A stretch of DNA of 64,000 bases from Nocardia ninae NBRC 108245 (GTDB lineage: Bacteria > Actinomycetota > Actinomycetes > Mycobacteriales > Mycobacteriaceae). Every line of letters starts with the position of its first letter. The first letter of the stretch is position 1. Under the pieces are notes generated by a model, which saw only the letters and a list, made by a program, of their open reading frames with translations, searched no databases and was not told where the DNA came from. A program made the translations under genes and the position numbers. Positions 18,211 to 27,353 of the stretch are shown piece by piece. The DNA lies in assembly GCF_007990755.1 (NCBI RefSeq), contig NZ_BJXA01000033.1:1-64000 (forward strand), in the 5' to 3' direction.

Positions 18211-19653
18211 CTAGTTGCGCACGCGCAAGCTCAAGCGGAAATCCTTGGGCATGAAGGTGAGTCGTTCGGCGACACACAGGCGATATCCGGGGTCGGCTGT
18301 GATGTCGTAACGCTGCAGGATGGAGCCGAGCGCGATGAGGGACTCATGGATCGCAAATTGCCTTCCGATACAGGCCCGCTCACCAGTGCCGAACGGTTTG
18401 TAGATGTGGGGTGCTCGGTTGCGTACGCGATCGGGGGCGAAGCGGTCCGGATCGAACCGGTCCACATCCGGTCCCCACGCCGGCGTGCGATGCAGATTCG
18501 GGATCAAGATGTTCATGCTTTCGCCCGCAGCCATCGGATACTTGCCACCGACGACCGTGTCCTGTCGAGCCTGGCGGGAGTAGACAGGTGCTGTGGGCCA
18601 GAGCCGCAACGCCTCATCGAGCACGCGGCGCACGTACCTAAGCTTCGCGGCTTGTTCGAAGCTTGGCACCTCGGTGCGCCCCCACGCGTCGTCTACCTCG
18701 GCCTGCGCTCGGGCCAATACCTCGGGGTGTTGAGACAGGTAGTAGAGCGCGAATGACAAAGCCCCGGAGGTGGTTTCGTGTCCAGCGACCAGGAATGTGA
18801 TCATCTGATAGCGCATGTTGCGCTCATCAAGCCTATTCGGGTCATTCTGGCGCACGGCCCGCATCATCAGCTCCAACAGGTCGCCATTCTGGTCCTGGTC
18901 GGCCTCACGACGTTCGGCAATCACTTTGTCCACGACACCGAACATGTAGTCCCGCCTGGCCTTTTCCTTCCCGTCCGGGTGGCGCAGCAGCAGATCACCG
19001 ATGATAGGTACAGAAAATACCGAGCGCAGCGGTGCGTAGGCCAGCGATTCGATCATCGCAGTGACGAAGGGGTGCGGTTCTTCGCGCTCGAAAGCGTTGA
19101 AGGTGAAGCTGAATCCTGTACGCCCGATGGTTTCCAGCGTCAGTTTGGTCATGTCGCCTGCCACGTCGACACCCGCTCGACCGGCACTGCGGTCCCACCG
19201 CCGCACGAGGGCGGCCGTCGTGTCGAGCATCGTCTGGTGGTATCCACGCATCGCGGCCTGGGTGAAACCCGGCTTCAGAAGATCATGTGCGTGACGCCAA
19301 TTTGGCTCATCGTTGTGGGCAGTGAACAATCCGTCTTCCCCGATGCTGCGAAGAAAGGGCAATGTCTTCTTCGCAAACCGAGTCTCGTCAGATAGCTCGG
19401 CGACTATTTCACTATCGTAAACGAACACGAATCGCATGTTCAACAACTTGCGTTCGAAGATCGGGCCGAGCTCGCGACCGAGGGCCATCGTTGTTTGGGT
19501 CGGCGTGATCAGATTCATCGTGGTCAGGTCGCCCAGCACAGGCAAGCGCCACCGGGGGCGCGGAATCGCGCCAGTACGCGACGACGTCATCTTTGTAGCC
19601 AATTCCCCACCTTTGATTCGATATTCTGCAATTCCCGCCGAATATTCGTTCAT
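18211..19653 (-). CDS. Cytochrome P450, CYP102-like heme domain without reductase
   Basis: 480 residues. Heme-binding loop FGTGERACIGRQFA, K-helix EALR, I-helix AGHETTSG and distal sequence patterns such as DGLFTAHNDEPNWRHAHDLLKPGF closely follow the heme domain of P450 BM3-type fatty acid hydroxylases. The fused reductase of CYP102 is absent, so separate redox partners are needed. Likely substrate is a fatty acid or acyl chain, fitting the lipid part predicted for the cluster product. The start ATG at 19653 overlaps the TGA of the upstream membrane protein (ATGA), so the two genes are translationally coupled. An internal start at residue 22 is possible. Confidence 0.92.
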   Translation of the reverse strand: MNEYSAGIAEYRIKGGELATKMTSSRTGAIPRPRWRLPVLGDLTTMNLITPTQTTMALGRELGPIFERKLLNMRFVFVYDSEIVAELSDETRFAKKTLPFLRSIGEDGLFTAHNDEPNWRHAHDLLKPGFTQAAMRGYHQTMLDTTAALVRRWDRSAGRAGVDVAGDMTKLTLETIGRTGFSFTFNAFEREEPHPFVTAMIESLAYAPLRSVFSVPIIGDLLLRHPDGKEKARRDYMFGVVDKVIAERREADQDQNGDLLELMMRAVRQNDPNRLDERNMRYQMITFLVAGHETTSGALSFALYYLSQHPEVLARAQAEVDDAWGRTEVPSFEQAAKLRYVRRVLDEALRLWPTAPVYSRQARQDTVVGGKYPMAAGESMNILIPNLHRTPAWGPDVDRFDPDRFAPDRVRNRAPHIYKPFGTGERACIGRQFAIHESLIALGSILQRYDITADPGYRLCVAERLTFMPKDFRLSLRVRN

Positions 19654-20141
19654 GTCCCCGGCTTCGACGAAGACACGGCGGCGGCTATGTCTGCCTTACC
19701 GCTTTCGAGATTGCGTCCCAGAAGTCGCTCGAACTCGGGCAACGTCTCCGGGTTCCACGGAAAGAAAAAGGGCTTCGGATAGTTATTCAAAAGCCCCCTG
19801 TCTGCGCACAAATGAATTGGAATCGCGAGATATTCCCAGTGCCATCCAAAGATCAACCATAGTGAGATCACAACAATGCCTTGCGTCACCGCACTGTGGA
19901 GTATGTTGTATAGCAGGTAGTATACTTTGCCGATGCGCCCGGTTTTGCTCCTGCGCATCGCAATCGATCCGGGATACAGGCCAAAAACGTCGATGTACTG
20001 ATAAAGACATACCGCGACCACCCAATTGATATTGGCGCGATGGTAAATAACCGCCGATATCAAGCAGGCCAGGGCTAGCAGGTACTCAGCTCGCGCGAGA
20101 TTTCGTGTTGTCCGAGTGAAGAACCAGTTCCTAGTGTCCAC
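19650..20141 (-). CDS. Small integral membrane protein, DUF4260-like
   Basis: 163 residues with about four hydrophobic helices. The layout (RAEYLLAL, then D-x-x-G-x-x-PG, YNxxH, and IHLCADRGLLNN) resembles the DUF4260 family: conserved histidines and an acidic DR pair near helix ends. Family function is unknown to me. The histidines could bind metal, as in membrane di-iron enzymes, but that is speculation. Valanimycin-type clusters also contain an essential integral membrane protein (VlmO), and this could be its counterpart here; I cannot verify homology. GTG start at 20141; stop overlaps the P450 start. Confidence 0.65.
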   Translation of the reverse strand: MDTRNWFFTRTTRNLARAEYLLALACLISAVIYHRANINWVVAVCLYQYIDVFGLYPGSIAMRRSKTGRIGKVYYLLYNILHSAVTQGIVVISLWLIFGWHWEYLAIPIHLCADRGLLNNYPKPFFFPWNPETLPEFERLLGRNLESGKADIAAAVSSSKPGT

Positions 20142-20798
20142 GAGGCCCCCGATAGATACGGTGAGAGTAAGTTGAGCAGCTAACGCCAGACGTTAGGCAG
20201 GCGGGCATCGTGTGTCAAAGTCGGACAGTTGAACATGTTGTTCAACATATCTATAAGGCTGGCGATTGACAGGCGTAGGCAAAGGAACACATAGGCTGGA
20301 ACAGCGGACGTTTCTGCGCCCGCGATCGTCACGCAGTTATCCAAGGATGCCTGCCCTGGAAGGAATCCATGCACTACGGCTCATCGCCGCCGATCACTTA
20401 CATCAGCGCCCGCACGCAAGCAGAAGCGCACACCCGGTGACGCCGTCACCGGAGCCAGGGACTAGCTGTTCCGACTCTGATGCGCTGGGTGAACCCGCGG
20501 GCACCCTCGGCGGCCCTGACACCGCGGGGGTCAGCCGTGCCGTCCAGGTTCAGCGTCGATCTCAGCCGTGTGGATGATCTGCCGAGGCCGGGTGGCGGCG
20601 CCGTCCTATCCCGCTTGCTCGAGCAACGCCTTTAAGGGGCCGTTCCCTCCGTCCGCACCACATCCGTCAGTCTCCGTGAAGTCCGATGTCGCCGGCGGCT
20701 GAAACAGCGCCCGCATCTTTCGCGCATGCCGGGCATAGAGATCCAAGGTCCGTTCGAACTATCTCCCAATGGCCTCATGTTCGAAGGGTGTCACGTCT
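20142..20798. other. Intergenic region upstream of the membrane protein/P450 pair
   Basis: 657 bases. The left end holds the promoter side of the minus-strand pair with a good palindrome at 20228-20246. The remainder has only short unsupported reading frames and may include decayed sequence. No RNA gene seen. Confidence 0.5.
20228..20246. promoter_or_regulatory. Palindromic operator candidate
   Basis: GTTGAACA, spacer TGT, TGTTCAAC: perfect 8-bp arms, 87 bases upstream of the GTG start of the membrane protein gene. Size and symmetry fit a dimeric repressor site such as TetR or GntR type. The cognate regulator is not identifiable in the window. Confidence 0.5.
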
Positions 20799-21497
20799 CT
20801 AGCCGTCCGTTGCAGCTCGCCGTCCAACGAGTTCGAGGTGCCCGGCCAGGGCTTTGATCTTCTCGGTCGCGGCTAACGCGTGACCTCGCGCATTGAGATG
20901 CAGCTTGTCACTGCTGTAGATACTGAGGTCCGAGCCGAGCGGATGAGGTGCGAAGTCGACGAAAATCGCCCCGTAAGTGCGGGCGACGTCCTCTGTCAGT
21001 CGTGAGAGAGTCTTGATCGCCGCGCTAACGGATGCGGCATACTTCTCTGGAACCAGACCAGCCTCGGCAATATCGAACATTCCGAATGTGACTACATCTG
21101 CACCTTGACCGCGCAACGCCGAAACCATCTCTTCCAAATCGCGCCGGACGGCATCGGGGCTGAAGCCAGGGCGAAGGAAATCATTACCTCCGCAGATGAC
21201 GAAGGCCAAATCGGCATGAAAACTGAGAGCATCGTCGAGTTGGGTCTCCTTGACCTCGGCGGTGATGAGGTCTCGTTTTCCAAGATTCAACGCGGCAAGG
21301 TCAGGATGCACGAAGCGTAAAACGTTTTCGATTCGCGTCGACCACGATAGATCCTTGTATCCGGGCACAGGTTCTCGGATGCCTTCAGCGACGCTGTCGC
21401 CGATCGTTACCATCCGCTTCCAAGGCGAATGCGCGAGCATCGTCGCGGCGGTGTCCTCGGAGATGATGTATTCGTCGGTGGCTTCAGTAGTCGTCAT
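20799..21497 (-). CDS. SGNH/GDSL-family hydrolase
   Basis: 232 residues. Block I GDSVAEG (catalytic Ser), block II glycine in NLGKRD, block III GGND and block V DKLHLNARGH (catalytic Asp/His) are all present in order, so the enzyme should be an active esterase or lipase-like hydrolase. There is no signal peptide, so it is cytoplasmic. It lies past the P450 pair on the same strand but 650 bases away, so membership in the biosynthetic cluster is unsure. Substrate unknown. ATG at 21497 has AGGAAG at a rather long distance. Confidence 0.88.
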   Translation of the reverse strand: MTTTEATDEYIISEDTAATMLAHSPWKRMVTIGDSVAEGIREPVPGYKDLSWSTRIENVLRFVHPDLAALNLGKRDLITAEVKETQLDDALSFHADLAFVICGGNDFLRPGFSPDAVRRDLEEMVSALRGQGADVVTFGMFDIAEAGLVPEKYAASVSAAIKTLSRLTEDVARTYGAIFVDFAPHPLGSDLSIYSSDKLHLNARGHALAATEKIKALAGHLELVGRRAATDG

Positions 21498-21551
21498 CGC
21501 GTTTAAAGTCTTCCTAATCGGCAGTCATGATGCGCCCGTTCGAAACAGCGC

Positions 21552-21923
21552 TTATGTAGTTGCAGGCGGCAATGTCAGACAGAACGGATGACCGGAGGGG
21601 TCGAGTAGCACACGCCATTTGCCAGGCGCCGGCTGTGTATCCGGTTTGCTTGCCCCTAACGCCACTGCCGCCGCCTCCGATTCGTCCAGGTCTGCAACGA
21701 ATAGGTCGAGATGCATCTGCTTAGGAGTCTTGTCGTTCGGCCAGTCGGGAGCGAGGTAATTGTTGATCCGTTCAATGGTTATCGCCACACCTTTAGTCCT
21801 CAACACCACCAATTCTGCTGACTCATAAGAGACTTCGAGATCGAGCAGTTCACGGTAGAAACGGCCCAGCATAACCGGATCGTCACTATCCAGTGATATT
21901 GCAGCCAATCGTGCTATCGCCAT
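21552..21923 (-). CDS. VOC (glyoxalase/bleomycin resistance) family protein
   Basis: 123 residues with two beta-alpha-beta-beta-beta repeats: IARLAAISLDSDDPVMLGRFYRELL, then MHLDLFVADLDESEAAAVALGA and the ending DPSGHPFCLTLP. Single-domain VOC proteins of this type often bind metal or a hydrophobic ligand; many are of unknown function. ATG at 21923 has GGGAG six bases upstream and is preferred over longer frames. It lies 54 bases before the SGNH gene end-to-start in the same direction, so the two may form an operon. Confidence 0.85.
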   Translation of the reverse strand: MAIARLAAISLDSDDPVMLGRFYRELLDLEVSYESAELVVLRTKGVAITIERINNYLAPDWPNDKTPKQMHLDLFVADLDESEAAAVALGASKPDTQPAPGKWRVLLDPSGHPFCLTLPPATT

Positions 21924-22949
21924 TACTACTCCCTGTCGCCGATCGAACAAGGTCAACTTCCCCGACTTCGAAGCTACAGTGAGTTCCATTGTCCGGCAAG
22001 GCACCTGGACCGGCGACACCAGCCAGAGCTCGGTGGAGCTGGGCAACGACAGCGGTAAGCTGCGTCGAGCGCGCCTTCCGGCGCGGGCTGCACAACGTCG
22101 GTGACGCGAGGCAATGGCATCCGGCGCATACCAGGCTACTGAGGATTGCCCCTTCCAATGCCACCGGATTCGCCCGGCGGTACGCGGATCCACAGATCCG
22201 TCATTTGAGCTGCGGATTGGCACCCGCCCCGCTTTGCCCAGACATGTGAACCGACCGGACTGACGCGACAGCGAAACCGACAGAGCCACAATGGTTTTGG
22301 ATCGCACCCTCAGGGTTCGGTGCTAGCATCGGCCGCCCTTGCCGCGTAGGGACCAGGAGTAAGGCGATCTCGTGTCGCACTCTGATGCCACAGCAGCTGC
22401 GTGAGGATCGCAGATGACGACCGTCACGGTGCCAGCCGAGCCTGCCGGAATCGGTGGTAGTAGAAAGTGCAGCGACTATTCGGACGAGTCGCTCCCGGAA
22501 CATTCTCTACTCCACGAGGCTGTAGTGCCTCCAGCACGAGCAAGGGCGCTCGAGCATTGGATGGCGCTTGGGGACAACCAAGCCTGCCTGACGGCCGGCG
22601 GCTTCGACCTCGAACGCCCTCGGCCTCGACCTCGGCCTCGGCCTCGACCAGCGCATTCCCGAATACCCGATCGTCGTTGTCCAGTAACGCGAGTCCAGCT
22701 GTACAGACGCGCCCGCCTGCCATCGGCCTCGAGTGAAGTGCCAGTGAGTCCTGCCGTCTTCAACTGCACGGCGAGGAGCTCAGCCCTCGACATGTAGTGA
22801 TGCAAATTAGGTATCTCAGCGGCTCCGCCACCGGTGCCGCATTATGACGAAGGCTGTCAACACGATTCGACGCCGAGCCACAACCCACTATCACGTAGGC
22901 ACTGAGGTTCCCCCGCCTAGCCGGAGAGCGGATTATCTGGTTCCGGCTG
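21924..22949. other. Gene-poor stretch with no supported coding sequence
   Basis: About 1 kb upstream of the VOC gene. Open frames on both strands exist only as a result of high GC and lack motifs and ribosome sites. It contains the hexamer repeat at 22619-22648 and leads into the IS3 relic. Confidence 0.5.
22619..22648. repeat. Short tandem hexamer repeat
   Basis: Five consecutive units of CTCGGC or CTCGAC in the order GGC, GAC, GGC, GGC, GAC. It is not inside a credible gene. Possibly a slippage-prone microsatellite. Confidence 0.8.
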
Positions 22950-23397
22950 GAGCCGGTTGATGGTAGCTGGCTTCGAACTCGTCCGGTGATCGCAACCCAG
23001 CTGCTTCTGGATGCGGTGGCTGTTGTACCAGCCGTCGATATAGGCGAACAGGGCGTTCTCGGCCTCGTCACGGCTGCGCCAGGGGTTGCGGTAGACCAGT
23101 TCGATTTTGAGTGTGGAGAAGAAATTCTCCACCAACGCGTTGTCATAGGAATCGCCGACCGACCCCATCGGATTGCGCAATCCCATTGTCGGCCAACCGA
23201 GTTGAGAACTTGAAGGCCGTATAGGTCGACCCACGATCCGGTTGGAAAACGCATCCCGCACCGCGGCCAACCAGAACACGCACTGTCCGCACGGGATCCG
23301 GGTCGCATCGGCCACCCCCAACCGATTCGGCGCCGCCGCAGTGAAGTTACGCTCGACCAGATCCGCCGCCGGAGTGGCACGCGGATCCTGCCTGGTC
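22950..23397 (-). pseudogene. IS3-family transposase (OrfB) relic
   Basis: Degenerate DDE integrase core. Pieces recognisable on the minus strand in order are DPRATPAADLVERNF, APNRLGVADATRIP, WLAAVRDAFSNRIVG, then YTAFKFSTRLADNG in a shifted frame, SVGDSYDNALVENFFSTLKIEL back in the first frame, RRIQK-like helix and SPDEFEASYHQ in a further frame. The block with the second catalytic Asp (usual HSDRGSQY) is deleted and at least three frameshifts occur, so it is inactive. OrfA and the terminal inverted repeats were not found. It lies between the biosynthetic and the catabolic regions. Confidence 0.85.
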
Positions 23398-23700
23398 GCG
23401 TGGCATTGGAGGCATACGATGCCGGGCTCACGCGTGCGGAATGATCGCCTACTACGCCGACACGGTCGAGGTATCGGACGGCCCCGAATACGAAGAATGC
23501 GTCGAGGTCAGCCGAACCGGCCGGTGTTTCATCGACGGGCGCCCAGCGACCATGCAGGAGGCTCGTTTCGGCGGGATCGTCATCCAGTTGGACTCCACCG
23601 ATCAGCCGGATCAGGGATCGCCTCGACAGGCCGGCAAGCACGGTGGCGGCCGCCTACGTCACGCTTTCCGCCGGTTGCGACGCCAGTAGAACATCACGAG

Positions 23701-25284
23701 TCAGTAGAGATCGGCGGTGACAGCGGCGACGGGGACATCGATGACGGTGGTGGTCTGTGCCGCCAGAGCCTGGCTGACCGCTTGGCGGACCTGCTCGGGG
23801 GTGGTGGCGCGGATGCCGACGCAGCCATAGCTACGGGCGAGGCCGGGCAGGTCGAGGCCGGGCAGGTCGAACGAGGGCGGGTGCGTCGCCCCCAACTGCG
23901 CGGCCAGGTCCTTCATCGCGCCGTAGCCGCCGTTGTCGAGCACGATCACGATGAGGGCGATGCCGGATTGTGCTGCGGTCCACAGGGCTTGGATCGAATA
24001 CTGCATGGCGCCGTCGCCGATGAGGCAGACCACCGGGGCGTTCGGTTCGGCGAGTTTGATGCCGATGGAGGCGGGCAGCGCCCACCCCAGTCCGCCGGCA
24101 CCGGTGTTGTAGTAGCCGTGCGGGCGGCGCACCTGCAGGTGGCGGTTGCGCACCTCGCGAAACGTCGGGGTCTCCTCGACCAGGATGGTGTCCGGAGGAA
24201 GGATGTCGCCGAGCAGGTGTAGGACGTATTCGCCGGTGGGCGGTTCGGTCAACGGCGGCTGCTCGTGGGTGATCGGCTCGACCCGGGGACGATCACCGGC
24301 AGCTGGCGGCAGCCGATCCAGCAGCGCGGCGACACCCTCTCGGACGCAGGTGCGGATCCCGGTTCCGGTCTCGGCGCGAGCCAGCGCGGCCGGATCCTCG
24401 CTGAGCTGAATCAGTTCCGCTCCCTCGGGCAGGGGCGAACCCTGAGCGACGATGTGATAAGTGAAGACCGGGGCGCCTAGGACGAGGACCAGATCGGCGC
24501 CGTCGAGGGCCGCGCGCACCTTGTCGCGAGCGGGTATGAGTTGTCCGCGGAAGGCCCGATGGTTCTCCGGGAAGCCGATTCGGTTGGCGTGCGGGCTGAT
24601 CCATACGGTCGCGCCGATTCGTTCGGCCAGTTCGATGGTGTGGCCCCAGGCGTCGTCGCGATCGACCTCGGGACCCACGACCAGCACGGGTCGTTGTGCG
24701 GCAGCCAGTTTCGCGGCGGCCGCCGCCAGTTCGTCGGTGTCGCCGGTGAATCTGTCACCGACGTGGCGAACTGACACAGGCTCGGTAGCAACATCCCAGT
24801 CGTCCATGGGGACCGAGACGAATACCGGCCCGGCGGGGCGCTGCATGGCGATGTGGCGGGCCCGGTCGATCGCGCGGGGAACATCTTGTGCGCGTGCGGG
24901 TTCGATGGCCCATTTGACATACGGCTGCGGGAACTCGGTGGGCTGCTGTGCGAACAGATAAGGATCGAACGGGAGGAGTTCCCGCGCCTGCTGACCGGCC
25001 AGGATCACGACCGGGCTGAAGTTGCGGGCGGCCGAGTACACCGCACACAGCCCGTTGCCCAGGCCCGCCGCCGAGTGCAGCGTGACATACGCCGGTCCGC
25101 CGCTGGCCTGCGCGTAGCCGTCGGCCATGGCAACCGCCGAGGCTTCCTGCAGCGCCATCACCCAGCGCAGCTCGCCGGGCCACTCGGCGAAGAACGGCAG
25201 TTCCGTCGAACCCGGATTACCGAACACCACCGAATCGCCGGTCTCGCGAAGAAACTTCCGAATCTGATCACGAACCGTATTCAC
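23701..25284 (-). CDS. mdlC: Benzoylformate decarboxylase (ThDP-dependent)
   Basis: 527 residues, nearly the length of the Pseudomonas putida enzyme (528). Its key residues occur at the same numbers: Ser26 in NPGSTELPFF, Glu47 in LQEASA, His70 in TLHSAAG, and the His of APVFTYHIV matches the second active-site histidine. The C-terminal ThDP motif is GDGAMQYSIQALWTAAQ. It should decarboxylate benzoylformate (phenylglyoxylate) to benzaldehyde; other 2-ketoacids are possible since related acetolactate synthase-like proteins vary. GTG at 25284 follows GAGG. It is the last gene of the minus-strand series MarR, amidase, decarboxylase. Confidence 0.9.
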   Translation of the reverse strand: MNTVRDQIRKFLRETGDSVVFGNPGSTELPFFAEWPGELRWVMALQEASAVAMADGYAQASGGPAYVTLHSAAGLGNGLCAVYSAARNFSPVVILAGQQARELLPFDPYLFAQQPTEFPQPYVKWAIEPARAQDVPRAIDRARHIAMQRPAGPVFVSVPMDDWDVATEPVSVRHVGDRFTGDTDELAAAAAKLAAAQRPVLVVGPEVDRDDAWGHTIELAERIGATVWISPHANRIGFPENHRAFRGQLIPARDKVRAALDGADLVLVLGAPVFTYHIVAQGSPLPEGAELIQLSEDPAALARAETGTGIRTCVREGVAALLDRLPPAAGDRPRVEPITHEQPPLTEPPTGEYVLHLLGDILPPDTILVEETPTFREVRNRHLQVRRPHGYYNTGAGGLGWALPASIGIKLAEPNAPVVCLIGDGAMQYSIQALWTAAQSGIALIVIVLDNGGYGAMKDLAAQLGATHPPSFDLPGLDLPGLARSYGCVGIRATTPEQVRQAVSQALAAQTTTVIDVPVAAVTADLY

Positions 25285-25638
25285 GCTCAGCCACCTCGTT
25301 CCGAGTCGAACTATCGTGAGTAGCCCGTTCCTGTATCCGCATAATGCGCCGGCATCGGCGGCCGGGGTCGAATCAGAACTTCCTCGCACAGACTACGACC
25401 CGAGCATTGAAATCAGGACAACGCCGCGTCCGAACCGCATTTCTAATCAGCCCAGCGCGGCGGCGACCTCGAATCGCGACCGTTTCCCGCCGAGCCCCAA
25501 CTTTTCTGATATCGGGGTGTGCTGTCGAACCGTATTGTGGCCGAGTGGGGCCACCAGCATTCCTGTAAGTCGGCGTCGCTGTACCACTGCGCATCGCAGC
25601 CTCGCCTGCCGCAATGCCCGCGGTCCTCGGGCGAACTG
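25285..25638. other. Intergenic gap between amidase and decarboxylase
   Basis: 354 bases with no supported gene. The sequence is noticeably lower in GC than its flanks. It may hold a promoter for the decarboxylase; no clear element is visible. Confidence 0.45.
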
Positions 25639-27291
25639 TCAGATGTGTGGTCTCGCGGCGTGGTAATCGGTGTGGGCCTGGATATCCACGGCGATCTGCA
25701 GCAGGTGGGCATCGGAATAGGGCGCGCCCATCAGTTGCACGCCGACGGGTAGGCCGGTGACCGTGCTGGGTTGGGCCGGGATGGCGACGGCGGGCAAGCC
25801 GCAGTAGTTGGCGTCGTTGGTCTGTGGTGACATCGCCATGCCTTCCTGCGGGCCGTAGTCCCCGAAGGGTGGGCGGTCGACGAGTTCGGTGCCGAGGACC
25901 GGGAGCAGTATTGCGTCCAGGGCATGGTCGCGCAGGAGTGCGCACCAGTGTTGTTGGCGGCGGGTGCGTTCGCGTAGCAGCTGGTGGTAGGCGATGGCCT
26001 TGGGTTCGTGGGCGAGCAGGAAGGCGAAGCTTTCGGTGAGGTATCGGGTGTAGGCGTCGCGCCGAGCGGGCCACCATTGTGCTTGGTAGGCACCGATTTC
26101 CACGCCCTGGCCGATGATCATGTCCAGGTAGTTCATCGGGGCGGGAGTCTCGACTGCGATCACCTCGGCGCCGAGCGAGCGCAGCGTCGCCTGCATGTCG
26201 CGGTAGCTGTCGGCCACGCCGGGATCCAATGCCGGTGCGGTAGCGGGGATTCCGAGTCGGGTGCCGACGAGTCCGGACGCACGCGGCGTGCTGGGGTAGG
26301 ACTGGGGCCAATCGATGGCCCCGTTGGTGCGGGGATCGAAGGGATCGAATCCAGCGATCGCCGCGAGCAGCGGGCCGAGGTCGGCGGCACTGCGCGCCAT
26401 GGGCCCGACATTGTCGAAGCTCCAGGCGACGGGGATGGTGCCGTACACCGAGACCAGTCCGGCTGTGGGTTTGATGCTGCACACGTTGCAGGCCGAGGCG
26501 GGGATACGCAGGCTGCCCGCGGTATCGGTACCCAACGCCGCCGGGGTGAATCGGGCGGCGAGTGCGGCGGCCGAGCCGCCGGAGGAGCCGCCGGGCACCT
26601 TGTGGAAGTTCCAGGGGTTGGCGGTTTGTTCGGTGAGCGAACCGATCGCCATCTGATGGGTCTGCACGTGTCCGAGCAGCGGCATCCCGTCGGCCTTCAA
26701 TCGCGCCCAGACGGTGCAGTCGCCCACGGCGACGTTGTCACCGAGCAGTGTGGGCAAGCCCGCGGTCAACGGACGGCCCCGCACGGCGAATACGTCCTTG
26801 AGCGCCAACGGAATTCCGCACAGCAGCGAGGCCCGGTCACCCTCGGATCGGCGGCGTGCGTCAGCCTCCCTGGCTGCCGCGAGCGCGGTATCCGGGTAAC
26901 GCCGGACGAAGGAGTTGATCTCCTTGTCCTTGTCCTCGGCTCGGTCCAGCAGAGCTCTGGTCAGTCGCTCGCTGGTGAGTGCACCCGCGCGCAGCAGCGC
27001 CGCGAGTTCGAGCACGCCGAGCCCGGTCGGATCAGAGCTGTCGATACCGCGGTGATCGGGCAGCGACAGCTCGTAGCTTCGGGGTTTCGCTACCGGCCGG
27101 GGCGCCTGCTGCACCGGAAAAGGCGCGAGGGCATCGGTATTGGTGGGGTCGGTCGCCGGTGGTTGCTCGGGGTAAGAAAAGGCCGAGGTCGACACCGGGG
27201 ACGTAGTGGAGGAGTCGTCGCTGCTACATCCGGCGGCGATGACCGCAGCCGAACTCACCGACACCGCTTGGACAAATTTCCGACGTTCCAT
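25639..27291 (-). CDS. Amidase-signature hydrolase with Tat/lipoprotein signal (mandelamide hydrolase-like)
   Basis: 550 residues. The N-terminus MERRKF followed by a hydrophobic run and AAGCSS is a Tat-type signal with a lipobox, so the mature enzyme is predicted to be anchored outside the membrane. The amidase signature is complete: Lys165 in LALKDVF, cis-Ser236 in GGSSGGS and nucleophile Ser260 in GTDTAGS. It hydrolyses a carboxamide to acid and ammonia. Next to benzoylformate decarboxylase and two flavin oxidases, a mandelamide-type substrate is plausible, but amidases are broad and this is inference. It sits 62 bases after the MarR gene. Confidence 0.88.
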   Translation of the reverse strand: MERRKFVQAVSVSSAAVIAAGCSSDDSSTTSPVSTSAFSYPEQPPATDPTNTDALAPFPVQQAPRPVAKPRSYELSLPDHRGIDSSDPTGLGVLELAALLRAGALTSERLTRALLDRAEDKDKEINSFVRRYPDTALAAAREADARRRSEGDRASLLCGIPLALKDVFAVRGRPLTAGLPTLLGDNVAVGDCTVWARLKADGMPLLGHVQTHQMAIGSLTEQTANPWNFHKVPGGSSGGSAAALAARFTPAALGTDTAGSLRIPASACNVCSIKPTAGLVSVYGTIPVAWSFDNVGPMARSAADLGPLLAAIAGFDPFDPRTNGAIDWPQSYPSTPRASGLVGTRLGIPATAPALDPGVADSYRDMQATLRSLGAEVIAVETPAPMNYLDMIIGQGVEIGAYQAQWWPARRDAYTRYLTESFAFLLAHEPKAIAYHQLLRERTRRQQHWCALLRDHALDAILLPVLGTELVDRPPFGDYGPQEGMAMSPQTNDANYCGLPAVAIPAQPSTVTGLPVGVQLMGAPYSDAHLLQIAVDIQAHTDYHAARPHI

Positions 27292-27353
27292 GGCTGCTCG
27301 GTCCTTTCGGATTCTCTGCTCGGACTTGCGTCAATCGACTGTGGGTCGCTGCG

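Noticed and set aside
22414-22797. Open frames on both strands around the hexamer repeat
   Set aside because: RP-rich and EAE-rich translations arise from the repeat; no start context or homology pattern.
23441-23689. An 82-codon plus-strand frame beside the IS3 relic
   Set aside because: No motif and it lies antisense to transposase-flanking sequence. Kept out of the gene list.
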